From assembly GCA_945878515.1 (NCBI GenBank), contig CAMCTL010000051.1, forward strand, positions 1 through 20,813: a stretch of 20,813 nucleotides of DNA. The letters are read 5' to 3'. Below the pieces are notes generated by a model. It was not told the origin of the DNA. It worked only from the letters and a program-made list of their open reading frames with translations, and did not search any database. Below, piece by piece: positions 1 to 8,253 of the stretch. This DNA is from Flavobacterium psychrophilum. GTDB taxonomy: Bacteria > Bacteroidota > Bacteroidia > Flavobacteriales > Flavobacteriaceae. The translations under genes were made by a program, and so were the position numbers. Position 1 is the first letter of the stretch, and each line of letters opens with the position of its first letter.

Positions 1-91
1 CATAAGTAACAGCAATTTCTTCTCCTTTTTTAACTTGCTCAATTACTTCAGAAAAATGAGTTTTGAATTCGCCAACAGTCATTGTTTTCAT
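1..91 (-). CDS. Phd/YefM-type antitoxin, N-terminal part (gene runs off the left edge)
   Basis: The minus strand from an ATG at 91-89 reads MKTMTVGEFKTHFSEVIEQV and continues open to base 1 (30 codons seen). The short T-V-G-E-F-K-x-x-F-S-E-V-I-E start followed by a K-x-G-E-x-I-x-V-T-Y stretch is the typical N terminus of Phd/YefM antitoxins, DNA-binding proteins that neutralise and autoregulate a Doc- or YoeB-type toxin. The C-terminal toxin-binding part and any toxin gene would lie beyond the left edge. A good promoter sits just upstream, giving a short leader. A second ATG three codons in is a possible alternative start. Family call is fairly sure; the partner is unknown. Confidence 0.8.
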   Translation of the reverse strand, partial: MKTMTVGEFKTHFSEVIEQVKKGEEIAVTY

Positions 92-112
92 AATCAAGGA
101 ATTTATTTCAAA

Positions 113-144
113 CAAAGATAAAGTTTATTTGACAACTTGACAAG
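113..144 (-). promoter_or_regulatory. Bacteroidetes-type promoter for the Phd/YefM gene
   Basis: On the minus strand the -7 element TATCTTTG (plus 113-120) matches TAnnTTTG exactly. A -33 element CTTG (plus 141-144) lies 20 bases upstream. The start site would fall around 100-106, about 10-15 bases before the ATG at 91. Confidence 0.55.
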
Positions 145-266
145 AAAACGAAAAATCTAGATTACATTTTGTTTTTTAAAGGTTAAATAAATTAGTTTTA
201 CTAAAGTTTAAGTATTGTTTACAGTTCATTATTTAAAAAATTCTTAATTTTATAAAAATTTACCTG

Positions 267-557
267 ATGGAATTAGTTGAACTAAAATTAGAAATTATTG
301 CAAAAATTATTGCAATTGACGATGTGATTCTTTTGAATAAAATTCTAGAATCAATAGCGGGTTATGAATTGAATTCATTGGTTAATGAACCGACTACAAT
401 ATATCATAAAGTTTATGTTCTCAATGAATGGCAACAAAAAAGAATAGATATTGCACTAAATCAAGTTGAAAACGGAGAATATATTTCTGAAGAAGAAGAT
501 AAAAAAGAGATGCAAAAATGGTTCAAAGAAGAAGAAGAAAGATTGAATGGACTGTAA
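267..557 (+). CDS. Putative antitoxin of a ParE/RelE-type toxin-antitoxin pair
   Basis: A 96-residue acidic protein whose gene overlaps the downstream ParE/RelE-like toxin gene by 40 bases. That order and overlap are typical of antitoxin-toxin operons. The N-terminal half (residues 1-40) is hydrophobic and helical (LKLEIIAKIIAIDD); the C-terminal half (55-96) is highly charged with runs of Glu and Lys, as expected for a segment that wraps a basic toxin. I do not recognise a named DNA-binding fold, so antitoxin status rests mainly on position, size and charge. No clear TAnnTTTG promoter was found in the 92-266 gap, which is AT-rich and holds no other gene. Confidence 0.65.
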   Translation: MELVELKLEIIAKIIAIDDVILLNKILESIAGYELNSLVNEPTTIYHKVYVLNEWQQKRIDIALNQVENGEYISEEEDKKEMQKWFKEEEERLNGL

Positions 558-826
558 ATGCTATTCTAACTAAGAAAAGTATATTTCGTTATTGGAATAG
601 TCGAAATAAGTCAACTGTTTATAGCCAAAAATTAAATCAACTATTTACTATAAGATTGCGAACAATAGAAAGTGCTCCAGAAGCTTCTATATCTATTAGC
701 AAAGAAAACATTCGAGCAATACTAGTTAGAGATTATTATTTAATTTTTGAAATTACAGAACTAAATATTAAAGTCTTGGACATCTGGGACACACGACAGA
801 ATCCTCAAAATTTTCCAATTAAATAA
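518..826 (+). CDS. ParE/RelE-family toxin
   Basis: A 102-residue basic protein. The C-terminal section Y-Y-L-I-F-E-I followed by V-L-D-I-W-D-T-R-Q-N-P (about residues 74-96) is the hallmark end of the RelE/ParE (plasmid stabilisation) fold. Members are mRNA interferases or gyrase inhibitors, and the sequence does not decide which. The ATG at 518 lies inside the antitoxin gene, which suggests translational coupling. Family similarity begins around K-I-E-W (residue 8), so the true start may be a few codons later, but no ATG fits there. The stop is one base before the ctaA start, so ctaA is probably read from the same transcript. Confidence 0.8.
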   Translation: MVQRRRRKIEWTVNAILTKKSIFRYWNSRNKSTVYSQKLNQLFTIRLRTIESAPEASISISKENIRAILVRDYYLIFEITELNIKVLDIWDTRQNPQNFPIK

Positions 827-827
827 A

Positions 828-1850
828 ATGAAAAATAAAAACAAATCAGTCATTATTTGGCTATTATCTGGTTGCACATTATTATTTATTATGGTCGTCG
901 TTGGCGGCATTACACGTTTGACTAATTCGGGGCTTTCGATGACTGATTGGCATTTGATAACTGATACTTTTCCGCCGTTGAACGAAGAAAAATGGTCTCA
1001 AGCATTCGAAGAATATAAAAAATTTCCAGAATATCAAAAAATAAATATTCATAATGATTTTACAATTAACGATTATAAGTTTATCTATTTCTGGGAATGG
1101 TTTCACCGCTTTATCGGTAGAATAATTGGATTGGTTTTTATCATCCCATTTGTATATTTTCTGATTAAAAAACAACTTTCGAAAGAAACCTTAAAAAAAT
1201 GTTTTGTTCTATTAGGAATGGGAGCCTTTCAAGGATTTTTAGGATGGTTTATGGTGAAGAGTGGCTTGATTGACAATCCCGATGTGAGCCATTTTAGACT
1301 TTCCTTACATTTGACTTTTGCATTTATTACTTTTTCTTATACACTTTGGGTGGCCTTGGATTTAATTTATCCAAATAAAGTAAAAGCAATTCTTCCATTA
1401 CAAAAATTAGCCCGAATTACATTGTTTTTTTTAATAGTCCAAATCATTTATGGAGGTTTTGTTGCGGGAATGAATGCAGGATTGATTCACAACCATTGGC
1501 CAATGATGAGCGACGGGCAATTCCTTCACGAAAGTGTGATTTTAGAAAAAGACAATTGGTTTCTAAGACTTACAGAAGGAAAAAGTGGCGTTCAGTTTGT
1601 TCACAGAACTATGGCTTATGTTGTGGTTGGATTGATGTTGTTTTTGTTCTTTAAGAGTAAGAAGTACAATCTTACAAATCAGCAAAAAAACGGACTCAAT
1701 GCAATGATATTTGTTGTGTTTTTACAATTTACATTGGGTGTTTTTACCTTGCTTTATCGTGTACCACTTTGGTTGGGATTAGCACATCAAGTGGTTGCTT
1801 TCTTTTTGCTTACCGCATTGGTTTTCAGTTTGCATCGATTGTCTAAATAA
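828..1850 (+). CDS. ctaA: Heme A synthase (COX15/CtaA family)
   Basis: A 340-residue membrane protein that oxidises the C8 methyl group of heme O to the formyl group of heme A, the cofactor of aa3-type cytochrome oxidases. About eight membrane segments are visible. The expected heme-ligand histidines occur in W-F-H-R (His93), S-L-H-L (His161), F-V-H-R (His259) and L-A-H-Q (His320), and H-N-H-W-P-M-M-S-D-G (221-230) is typical of the COX15 branch. Length is normal. The gene is not beside ctaB or oxidase subunit genes but follows the toxin gene by one base. No promoter of its own is evident, so expression probably depends on the toxin-antitoxin promoter or on one hidden in the toxin gene. Confidence 0.93.
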   Translation: MKNKNKSVIIWLLSGCTLLFIMVVVGGITRLTNSGLSMTDWHLITDTFPPLNEEKWSQAFEEYKKFPEYQKINIHNDFTINDYKFIYFWEWFHRFIGRIIGLVFIIPFVYFLIKKQLSKETLKKCFVLLGMGAFQGFLGWFMVKSGLIDNPDVSHFRLSLHLTFAFITFSYTLWVALDLIYPNKVKAILPLQKLARITLFFLIVQIIYGGFVAGMNAGLIHNHWPMMSDGQFLHESVILEKDNWFLRLTEGKSGVQFVHRTMAYVVVGLMLFLFFKSKKYNLTNQQKNGLNAMIFVVFLQFTLGVFTLLYRVPLWLGLAHQVVAFFLLTALVFSLHRLSK

Positions 1851-1859
1851 ATTATTTTG

Positions 1860-1888
1860 AAATGAATTTGAGTTTTTCAAATTCATTT
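1860..1888. terminator. Bidirectional hairpin terminator between convergent genes
   Basis: A perfect 12-bp stem (1860-1871 with 1877-1888) closes a 5-base loop GTTTT. It lies between the end of ctaA (1850) and the end of the leftward gene, whose stop codon (1883-1885) is inside the right arm. The stem is AT-rich and short T runs occur on both strands, so it can serve both directions. Confidence 0.7.
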
Positions 1889-2830
1889 TAAATAATTACT
1901 CAAATCGAAAGTATGAATAGCTTGAGGATTATTTGCAATAGGTTTTTTTATAAATGATTCGTTTGATAAATAAAATAATTCCTGATTTCTCTGCGTAATT
2001 CCTTCAATTTGATGAAATCTTAATGATAACTTAATTTTTCTTTTGTTAGCGGCAGAAAAATTAAAATCTTTTAAATCGGTTATCAAGTACAACATAGTTT
2101 TTAAAGTCTTTGTATAGCCGCAAAGTACAATGTTGTTTTTTGCGGTGAGCGTTGCGCCTGTGATGAGTCCATCAACATTAAGCGTAGCTTTCAATTTGGC
2201 AATGTAATTTCCCGGATTTTTTGGAAGAACATAAACTCCTGATTTATTTTGACTCCATTGTTTGGTAAACAAATATATACTGTCTTTAGAAACAACAAAG
2301 GCCTCGCAATCAAAATCAGTTTTATTTGGTTTTTGATTTGTAAAATCAGTTTGATTTGAATACGAAAAAGAAATAGTATCAATCAAAGCCTTGTTTTCTA
2401 AGAAAGACTTTTTTTCAATTCTTAAAATTTGCAAATTCTTTCGATTGCCTCTATAATTATTTCCAAAATCACCAATATAAATATAAGAACTATCTTGTGA
2501 AATTTCTTCCCAATCTATGTTCTTAACTTTTTCCAACTTTATTTGTTTTTGAATTTTCCCAATAGAATCTAATCCATAAATCGTGGTATCGTGATCGTCA
2601 TTATGTGTCCAAAATAAATCGTTAAACGCGATTAAACCAGAAGTTTCATTTAGTGTATCGCTAAGTACTAAAGAGGTTTTTGGTTTTATTTTAGTGCATT
2701 TATAAACACAACTTCCGTCATTTTCGGTTGCATTTGGATTATAATTTTTTGCTAAAACATCAGTACAACCTGAAATTTGACAGTAGGAAGATGTTATAAA
2801 TAGAAAGAAAAGAATGGGTAATTTTTTCAT
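1883..2830 (-). CDS. Secreted beta-propeller-like protein with N-terminal CTD-NYNP-DGSC motif
   Basis: A 315-residue protein from the ATG at 2830-2828. This start is preferred over an in-frame ATG at 2923 because it begins directly with a signal peptide (MKKLPILFFLFITSSYC). The mature N terminus carries a small Cys motif (residues 22-41, C-T-D ... N-Y-N-P-N-A-T-E-N-D-G-S-C) that is common in secreted Bacteroidetes proteins. The rest has recurring short strands with Asp/Gly turns (for example Y-I-Y-I-G-D-F-G-N-N), suggesting a beta-propeller. The function is not recognised. There is no type IX sorting domain at the C terminus. Convergent with ctaA across a shared terminator. Confidence 0.8.
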   Translation of the reverse strand: MKKLPILFFLFITSSYCQISGCTDVLAKNYNPNATENDGSCVYKCTKIKPKTSLVLSDTLNETSGLIAFNDLFWTHNDDHDTTIYGLDSIGKIQKQIKLEKVKNIDWEEISQDSSYIYIGDFGNNYRGNRKNLQILRIEKKSFLENKALIDTISFSYSNQTDFTNQKPNKTDFDCEAFVVSKDSIYLFTKQWSQNKSGVYVLPKNPGNYIAKLKATLNVDGLITGATLTAKNNIVLCGYTKTLKTMLYLITDLKDFNFSAANKRKIKLSLRFHQIEGITQRNQELFYLSNESFIKKPIANNPQAIHTFDLSNYLK

Positions 2831-3212
2831 ATTTAGATATTTACTCTTTTTCATCGGTCGTATATATTTACTTCGCCTAAATGCTTCGCTCGAGTCACTT
2901 ATCTTTATTGGTGGTTGTCTCATCGGTTAGTATTATTTTTTGTATTCGATGACCCGAGTTTGCCAACTGGTGAAGTATTTTCAATTGATACCAACTTGAG
3001 GACACGCTCATTTCATTAGAAATAAAGTTTGCTTACAGTTCAAAAATAATAATTTACAACAGATGTTTAGTGTAAAAACTTCAAGTTTCAGAAATCAAAT
3101 GACAATGTAATTTTAGTCAAATAAATAAACATTTTCAAAAATAGTGTTATATTGTGCTAATTTTTAAAGAATGTTTAAATTAATTATCGAAATTTTATAA
3201 ATGTAATTCAAT
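2831..3212. other. Intergenic region between divergent genes; no gene seen
   Basis: This 382-base AT-rich gap separates the leftward secreted-protein gene from fabH and should hold both promoters. An in-frame extension of the leftward gene covers 2831-2923, but its translation is basic and unlike a signal peptide. TCATCGGT occurs twice (about 2852 and 2919) without clear meaning. A TAnnTTTG match on the minus strand (3041-3048) has no -33 partner and lies 200 bases from the start codon. No convincing promoter for fabH was found. Confidence 0.4.
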
Positions 3213-4220
3213 ATGTTTCATTCAAAAATAACTGGACTAGGATATTATGTCCCTGATAATGTTGTAACTAATGACGATTTGTCCAAAATAATGGATACTA
3301 ATGATGAATGGATTCAGGAAAGAACTGGAATTCAAGAAAGAAGACATATCATTCGCGGAGAAGATACAACCACAACAATGGGCGTTAAAGCGGCCAAAAT
3401 TGCCATCGAGCGTTCTGGAGTTCCTCTTGAGGAAATCGATTTTGTAGTTTTTGCCACCTTAAGTCCAGATTATTATTTTCCTGGTGCAGGAGTTTTGGTC
3501 CAAAGAGATTTGGGATTGAGAACAGTTGGTGCTTTAGACATTAGAAATCAATGTTCAGGTTTTGTATATGCAATTTCTGTTGCTGACCAATATATTAAAA
3601 CAGGAATGTATAAAAATATTCTCGTTATTGGCTCAGAGGTTCAGTCTACTGGATTAGATATGACCGATCGTGGTCGAGGTGTTTCAGTAATTTTTGGCGA
3701 TGGGGCAGGAGCTGCCGTTTTGAGTCGAGAAGAAGATTTATCAAAAGGAATTTTATCTACACATTTGCATTCAGAAGGGCAACACGCCGAAGAATTATTC
3801 GTAAAAGCACCAGGAATGGGAGCAAGGTGGGTAACCGATATAATAACCGATCAAGATCCAGACGATGACAGCTATTTCCCATACATGAATGGTCAGTTTG
3901 TCTTTAAAAACGCAGTGGTTCGTTTTGCTGAAGTGATTGACGAAGGCTTAAAAGCCAATGGTTTGCAGGTTTCGGATATTGATATGCTAATTCCACACCA
4001 AGCGAATTTGAGAATTTCCCAGTATATCCAAAAGAAATTCAACTTGAATGATGATCAAGTTTTTAATAATATTCAAAAATACGGAAACACCACAGCAGCC
4101 TCGATTCCAATTGCTTTAACAGAAGCTTGGGAACAAGGAAAAATTAAGTCGGGTGATACAGTGGTTTTGGCAGCTTTTGGCAGCGGATTTGCCTGGGGAA
4201 GTGTCATAATTATATGGTAG
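3213..4220 (+). CDS. fabH: 3-oxoacyl-ACP synthase III (FabH)
   Basis: A 335-residue thiolase-fold enzyme that starts type II fatty acid synthesis by condensing an acyl-CoA with malonyl-ACP. The catalytic triad is complete: Cys114 in N-Q-C-S-G-F, His262 in I-P-H-Q-A-N, and Asn292 in Y-G-N-T-T-A-A-S-I-P. The glycine-rich G-D-G-A-G-A (162-167) and the terminal A-F-G-S-G-F-A-W-G are also present. The N terminus (G-L-G-Y-Y-V-P-D-N-V-V-T-N-D-D-L) is normal, supporting this start. It is not beside plsX, rpmF or other fab genes. Flavobacteria often carry more than one FabH paralogue, so this may be the second copy with a different acyl-CoA preference; substrate cannot be read from sequence. Confidence 0.93.
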   Translation: MFHSKITGLGYYVPDNVVTNDDLSKIMDTNDEWIQERTGIQERRHIIRGEDTTTTMGVKAAKIAIERSGVPLEEIDFVVFATLSPDYYFPGAGVLVQRDLGLRTVGALDIRNQCSGFVYAISVADQYIKTGMYKNILVIGSEVQSTGLDMTDRGRGVSVIFGDGAGAAVLSREEDLSKGILSTHLHSEGQHAEELFVKAPGMGARWVTDIITDQDPDDDSYFPYMNGQFVFKNAVVRFAEVIDEGLKANGLQVSDIDMLIPHQANLRISQYIQKKFNLNDDQVFNNIQKYGNTTAASIPIALTEAWEQGKIKSGDTVVLAAFGSGFAWGSVIIIW

Positions 4221-4308
4221 AATTTAAAAATGATTTAATCCTTTCTAAATTTCTTTCTAAACCCTATCTCTGCAATTCAAAATGTGATTTTAATTTTTTT
4301 GAAATCCC

Positions 4309-4316
4309 TATATTTG
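4309..4316 (+). promoter_or_regulatory. -7 promoter element upstream of argS
   Basis: TATATTTG matches TAnnTTTG exactly. No TTTG stands 19-21 bases upstream, so the -33 is weak or degenerate. If used, transcription starts around 4321-4325, downstream of the in-frame ATG at 4284, which favours the argS start at 4338. Confidence 0.5.
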
Positions 4317-4337
4317 CCGCTTTATATTAAAATACAA

Positions 4338-6116
4338 ATGACACTAACAAAAATGCTCTCCATTTCTATCGATAAAGCAATTCAATCTTTATTCAATGTT
4401 ACTTTAGACAAAATTGAATTCCAATCTACTCGCAAAGAATTTGAAGGAGATATCACAATGGTAATATTCCCTTTATTGAAAGTTGTAAAAGGCAATCCAG
4501 TTGAGTTGGGAAATAAAATTGGGAATTATTTGATTGAAAATGTTCCAGAAGTGAGCCGATTTAATGTTGTTTCAGGCTTTTTGAATATTGTAATTTCTGA
4601 CGAATTTTATTTGAATTTTTTCAATGAAATCCGAAATAATGAAAAATACGGATTCGTAGCTCCAAATCCAGAAGATAAGGCAGTTATGGTCGAATATTCC
4701 TCGCCAAACACCAATAAACCTTTGCATTTAGGTCACGTTCGCAATAATCTTTTGGGATATTCTGTTGCCGAAATCATCAAAGCTTCTGGCAAAAAAGTCT
4801 ATAAAACTCAAATCATCAACGACCGTGGAATACATATTTGCAAATCGATGTTGGCTTGGAAAAAATTCGGAAACAGAGAAACTCCAGAATCAACAGGGTT
4901 AAAAGGCGATAAATTAGTTGGAAATTACTATGTGGCTTTTGATAAAGCATATAAAGAAGAAATCAATCAATTAATTGCGTCAGGAAAGACAGAAGACGAG
5001 GCCAAAAAACAAGCGCCAATTATTCTCGAAGCCCAAGAAATGCTTTTGAAATGGGAAGCTAACGATGCCGAAGTAATTGCACTTTGGAAGACAATGAACC
5101 AATGGGTTTATGATGGTTTTGCCATAACTTATAAAAATTTAGGTGTTGATTTCGATCAATATTATTATGAAAGCAACACGTATTTATTAGGAAAAGACGT
5201 AGTTCAAATAGGTTTAGAGAAAGGTATTTTTGAAAAAGACCCAGACGGTTCGGTTTGGATTGATTTAACCGATGAAGGTTTGGATAGAAAAATCGTGTTG
5301 CGTTCAGATGGAACTGCGGTTTATATGACGCAAGATATTGGCACTGCAATTCAACGTGTAAAAGATTTTCCAGACGTTGGCGGAATGGTTTATACCGTTG
5401 GAAACGAGCAAGATTATCACTTTAAAGTATTGTTTTTGATTTTGAAAAAATTAGGTTTCGATTGGTCTAAAAACCTTTATCATTTGTCTTACGGAATGGT
5501 CGATTTGCCTTCGGGAAAAATGAAATCAAGAGAAGGAACTGTCGTTGATGCTGATGATTTAATGAAGGAAATGACGGAAACCGCTCAAAAAATTTCGGAA
5601 GATTTGGGGAAATTAGACGGATATTCTGAACAGGAAAAAGCCAAATTATACAAAACAATTGGGATGGGTGCTTTGAAATATTATATTTTAAAGGTCGATC
5701 CCAAAAAGCGAATCCTTTTCGACCCAGCCGAATCTGTTGATTTTGCGGGAAATACAGGTCCGTTTGTACAATATACGTATGCTAGAATCCAATCCATTAT
5801 TCGAAAAGCCAATTTCAATTTTACTGTACAGAGCAATATAATTGAGCTACACGAAAAGGAAAAAGAACTTATAAAACAACTTGAATTATTTCCAGAAGCA
5901 ATTCAAAATGCAGCACAAAATCATAGTCCGGCTTTGATTGCAAATTACACTTATGATTTGGTTCGTGAATACAATTCTTTTTACCAAGCTGTTTCCATTT
6001 TAGGAGAAGAGGATTTGGATAAAAAAATATTCAGAGTACAACTTTCTAAAAAAGTAGCCCAAACCATCACGTTGGCCTTCCAATTATTAGGAATTGATGT
6101 TCCAGAGAGAATGTGA
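4338..6116 (+). CDS. argS: Arginyl-tRNA synthetase
   Basis: A class I aminoacyl-tRNA synthetase that charges tRNA-Arg in the cytoplasm. Counted from the ATG at 4338 (592 residues), an N-terminal tRNA-recognition domain covers about 1-105. The HIGH motif appears as H-L-G-H (130-133) after S-S-P-N-T-N-K-P-L, and the KMSKS loop as K-M-K-S-R-E-G-T (394-401). The C-terminal DALR anticodon-binding domain ends in F-Q-L-L-G-I-D-V-P-E-R-M, the usual end of ArgS. An earlier in-frame ATG at 4284 would add 18 hydrophobic residues not expected in the family and precedes the likely transcription start. A strong terminator follows at once. Confidence 0.96.
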   Translation: MTLTKMLSISIDKAIQSLFNVTLDKIEFQSTRKEFEGDITMVIFPLLKVVKGNPVELGNKIGNYLIENVPEVSRFNVVSGFLNIVISDEFYLNFFNEIRNNEKYGFVAPNPEDKAVMVEYSSPNTNKPLHLGHVRNNLLGYSVAEIIKASGKKVYKTQIINDRGIHICKSMLAWKKFGNRETPESTGLKGDKLVGNYYVAFDKAYKEEINQLIASGKTEDEAKKQAPIILEAQEMLLKWEANDAEVIALWKTMNQWVYDGFAITYKNLGVDFDQYYYESNTYLLGKDVVQIGLEKGIFEKDPDGSVWIDLTDEGLDRKIVLRSDGTAVYMTQDIGTAIQRVKDFPDVGGMVYTVGNEQDYHFKVLFLILKKLGFDWSKNLYHLSYGMVDLPSGKMKSREGTVVDADDLMKEMTETAQKISEDLGKLDGYSEQEKAKLYKTIGMGALKYYILKVDPKKRILFDPAESVDFAGNTGPFVQYTYARIQSIIRKANFNFTVQSNIIELHEKEKELIKQLELFPEAIQNAAQNHSPALIANYTYDLVREYNSFYQAVSILGEEDLDKKIFRVQLSKKVAQTITLAFQLLGIDVPERM

Positions 6117-6130
6117 TTTTATTGAAACAC

Positions 6131-6162
6131 AAAAAAAAGACCTTGATTAAGGTCTTTTTTTT
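6131..6162. terminator. Rho-independent terminator after argS
   Basis: A perfect 14-bp stem (6131-6144 with 6149-6162) around the 4-base loop GATT has the core GACCTT/AAGGTC and ends in eight T. The symmetric A and T tracts make it usable from either strand, but no leftward gene ends close to it. Confidence 0.9.
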
Positions 6163-6353
6163 ATGAAATAATTTTAAAAAGAGTTGTCGTCTGGTTCTTT
6201 GTGGGCATTAATTTTTTAGATCATTATCTTCAAGTTGAAAATTAGAACCATTGTAAATTTTAATTTCCGTAATGAATCTTGATGGTTATAAGGTCGTGAA
6301 TACTAATTTTTAAACGCCAATAGTTTACAAAAATTTTGGAACTTCGTTTATAT

Positions 6354-6899
6354 TTAATTTGCTGCGAGAATAAAACTCATTGAAACTTTGGCATTCTCGG
6401 CAATTTTACCTTTTACAAGACTTGGAATTTCAACGTTATAATCTTGTGGCTTGATGGATATTAAAGTAGTAGCTGTAATTTTTTCGCCATTTGAAACCAT
6501 GGTCATTTTTGTTTTAATCTTTTTAGTAACGCCATGAATCGTTAAATCGCCTTCTAAATCATAGGATGTTTTAGTGGTTGAAAGTTTTTTTGTGTCAAAA
6601 TTGATTATTTTACCTTTAAAAGTAGCTTTTGGAAATTTGGACGATTCCATATAGTTTTCATTGAAATGTTCCTCCATTAAAGGCGCCTTAAATTTGAAAG
6701 CTTTTATTAGAACTAATGCTGCAAAATTTCCAGTTGATTGTTCAAAAATACATGAAGCGGTATTGTTTGTTGCTGCAATTTCTTCAAAGGCTGGCATCGA
6801 TGCTTCAAATTTTATCTCTCCAGTTCGCGTCATCATTTTTTGCGAAAAAATCAGGTTTCCTGAAAGAAAGAATACCAAGAGAATTATTATTTTTTTCAT
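6354..6899 (-). CDS. YceI-like periplasmic protein
   Basis: A 181-residue protein from the ATG at 6899-6897, chosen because it starts the signal peptide (MKKIIILLVFFLSGNLIFSQ) directly; an ATG three codons earlier is possible. The body shows the YceI pattern: a strand-rich lipocalin-like barrel with M-E-S-S-K-F-P-K-A-T-F-K-G-K-I (about 84-98) and D-L-E-G-D-L-T-I-H-G-V-T-K-K-I (about 116-130). Known YceI proteins bind polyprenoid or other amphipathic molecules in the periplasm; the ligand here is unknown. It is the last gene of a four-gene leftward cluster, 21 bases after the cytochrome gene. Confidence 0.88.
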   Translation of the reverse strand: MKKIIILLVFFLSGNLIFSQKMMTRTGEIKFEASMPAFEEIAATNNTASCIFEQSTGNFAALVLIKAFKFKAPLMEEHFNENYMESSKFPKATFKGKIINFDTKKLSTTKTSYDLEGDLTIHGVTKKIKTKMTMVSNGEKITATTLISIKPQDYNVEIPSLVKGKIAENAKVSMSFILAAN

Positions 6900-6920
6900 T
6901 TTTATCAATTTTTAAAATTG

Positions 6921-7265
6921 TTATTTTACACATCCTTGGTTTTTCCAAAGTATGATCTTATCGATAGTTTGTTTTGACATTGCTCCACTTTGTGGCATTA
7001 CGCTACCGCAAGATTGGCTTTGATCTATTCTGCAAATTAGAGTTCCTCCTAGGGTAGATTCTTTTACTTGTTCATAAGTAGTCAAGTTTGGAAATTGTCC
7101 TCCTGAATGGCAACCTGTGCAATTTGCTCTAATTACAGGTTCAATATTGGCGGTATAAGTAGGATTTGGAACAGCTGTAGAAATTTCTTCGTAAGTTGTC
7201 GAAGTACAGGAATTCAGATAAATAACAGCGCTGACAAACAGTATAATTAGAATAAACTTTTTCAT
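6921..7265 (-). CDS. Monoheme c-type cytochrome lipoprotein
   Basis: A 114-residue protein with a lipoprotein signal peptide ending at Y-L-N-S-C (lipid-attached Cys20) and a single heme c motif C-T-G-C-H (49-53). The axial Met is probably Met90 in V-M-P-Q-S-G, with Met96 as the alternative. The C-terminal helix I-D-K-I-I-L-W-K-N-Q-G-C is typical of small cytochrome c domains that sit near membrane electron-transfer proteins. The remaining Cys residues (78, 86, 112) may form a disulfide. It lies between the YceI gene and the DUF5777 gene, 30 bases from the latter, probably in one operon. The redox partner is unknown. Confidence 0.88.
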   Translation of the reverse strand: MKKFILIILFVSAVIYLNSCTSTTYEEISTAVPNPTYTANIEPVIRANCTGCHSGGQFPNLTTYEQVKESTLGGTLICRIDQSQSCGSVMPQSGAMSKQTIDKIILWKNQGCVK

Positions 7266-7295
7266 ATTTTATTTCTTTATTTATTAATGATTTTT

Positions 7296-8159
7296 TTAAA
7301 AAGTTCGGTACATATTAAATCCAAAATAGACACTTCCGCCATTCCAATCGCCCGATGTATTCGAAAATACAGTCACATCATTCATCGGTTGGCTATTGGA
7401 TAGTACCAATTGAAAAACGTGTCCGCCTGTTTCTATGTCTAAACCGACAGAAAGCGGGTTGTAGTAAGGAGATGTAAAGCCCTCAACCGCAATTACTCGT
7501 GCTGCATATTCAAGGTTTACACTCAATCTTTTGGCTATTTTGTATCTTGCACCAGCTCCAACAAGGAATAGGTCTTTTTGCTCTAAAGTATCATCATATA
7601 AATTTTTGTGAACATAAATTGGAGCAACTTCGATTGATAATTTTTCACTAAATTTCCTAGAAACCAATAATTGAGTACTAAAAGCAAGTCTGTCGGTAAA
7701 TTGCAAATTGGTAAATTCGCTCGTTTTCAAAGCACTATTAATATCCATAGTGTTGTAGCCAACGATTGTTACTGGGAAACCATCAATTTCCTGATTGGCC
7801 AATTTGTACTTGGCAGTAAGCTCATAAATCTTAAGATGAGTTTGCCGCGACGCTCCTAATTGTAGCCAATCCGTTACTCCATAAATTCCACCAAGTTTAG
7901 TGTAGGCTAGGTCTAAACCGAAGAAATTATCAAAACCCTCAGTCAAATCTCCAAAGCGATGTGAAACCAGCAAATACCATTCGCCTTTTGAAGCTAATTT
8001 TGTGGATTGCATGTTACATATTTGCAATCCTTTGAAGGCGGCCATTTCGATTTCTTTTTCATTCGATTTAACGGAATCCAATTGATTTAATAAGTCGTCT
8101 TGTGCACTTGCAAAGCCAGTAGAAAAGGCTACAAGTAAAAATGATAATAGGTATTTCAT
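7296..8159 (-). CDS. DUF5777-family beta-barrel protein
   Basis: A protein of about 287 residues with a signal peptide (MKYLLSFLLVAFSTGFASAQ). An ATG two codons earlier (8165) is equally possible. The mature part shows many alternating amphipathic strands ending in an aromatic residue (final F-N-M-Y-R-T-F), as in outer-membrane barrels. The segment G-E-W-Y-L-L-V-S-H-R-F-G-D and the G-L-D-I-E-T-G-G-H-V-F-Q-L stretch near the end are what I recognise as DUF5777. Members usually sit near YceI and cytochrome genes in Bacteroidetes, as here. The transported or bound substrate is not known. Confidence 0.82.
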   Translation of the reverse strand: MKYLLSFLLVAFSTGFASAQDDLLNQLDSVKSNEKEIEMAAFKGLQICNMQSTKLASKGEWYLLVSHRFGDLTEGFDNFFGLDLAYTKLGGIYGVTDWLQLGASRQTHLKIYELTAKYKLANQEIDGFPVTIVGYNTMDINSALKTSEFTNLQFTDRLAFSTQLLVSRKFSEKLSIEVAPIYVHKNLYDDTLEQKDLFLVGAGARYKIAKRLSVNLEYAARVIAVEGFTSPYYNPLSVGLDIETGGHVFQLVLSNSQPMNDVTVFSNTSGDWNGGSVYFGFNMYRTF

Positions 8160-8196
8160 GCTCATAATTGTTTAAATATTAGTATTTAATATAATT

Positions 8197-8204
8197 CAAA
8201 GTTA
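8197..8204 (-). promoter_or_regulatory. -7 promoter element before the DUF5777 gene
   Basis: On the minus strand the sequence TAACTTTG matches TAnnTTTG, about 40 bases upstream of the start codon. A weak -33 (TTGG) is about 21 bases further up. It could give the barrel, cytochrome and YceI genes a transcript separate from the OB-fold gene. Confidence 0.45.
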
Positions 8205-8253
8205 CAAAGACTTCTTTTTTTCTAACCAATAATTGTTTAATCTTTAGCAAATC

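Noticed and set aside
2831..2923. Longer start of the leftward secreted protein
   Set aside because: It would bury the signal peptide behind 31 basic, hydrophilic residues.
4284..4337. N-terminal extension of argS from an upstream ATG
   Set aside because: The added 18 residues are hydrophobic and foreign to ArgS, and the only -7 promoter element (4309-4316) lies inside this stretch.
6180..6353. Short protein-like frame on the minus strand downstream of the YceI gene (about 6205-6285)
   Set aside because: Only about 25 codons, no start and no recognisable family; too little to call a remnant.
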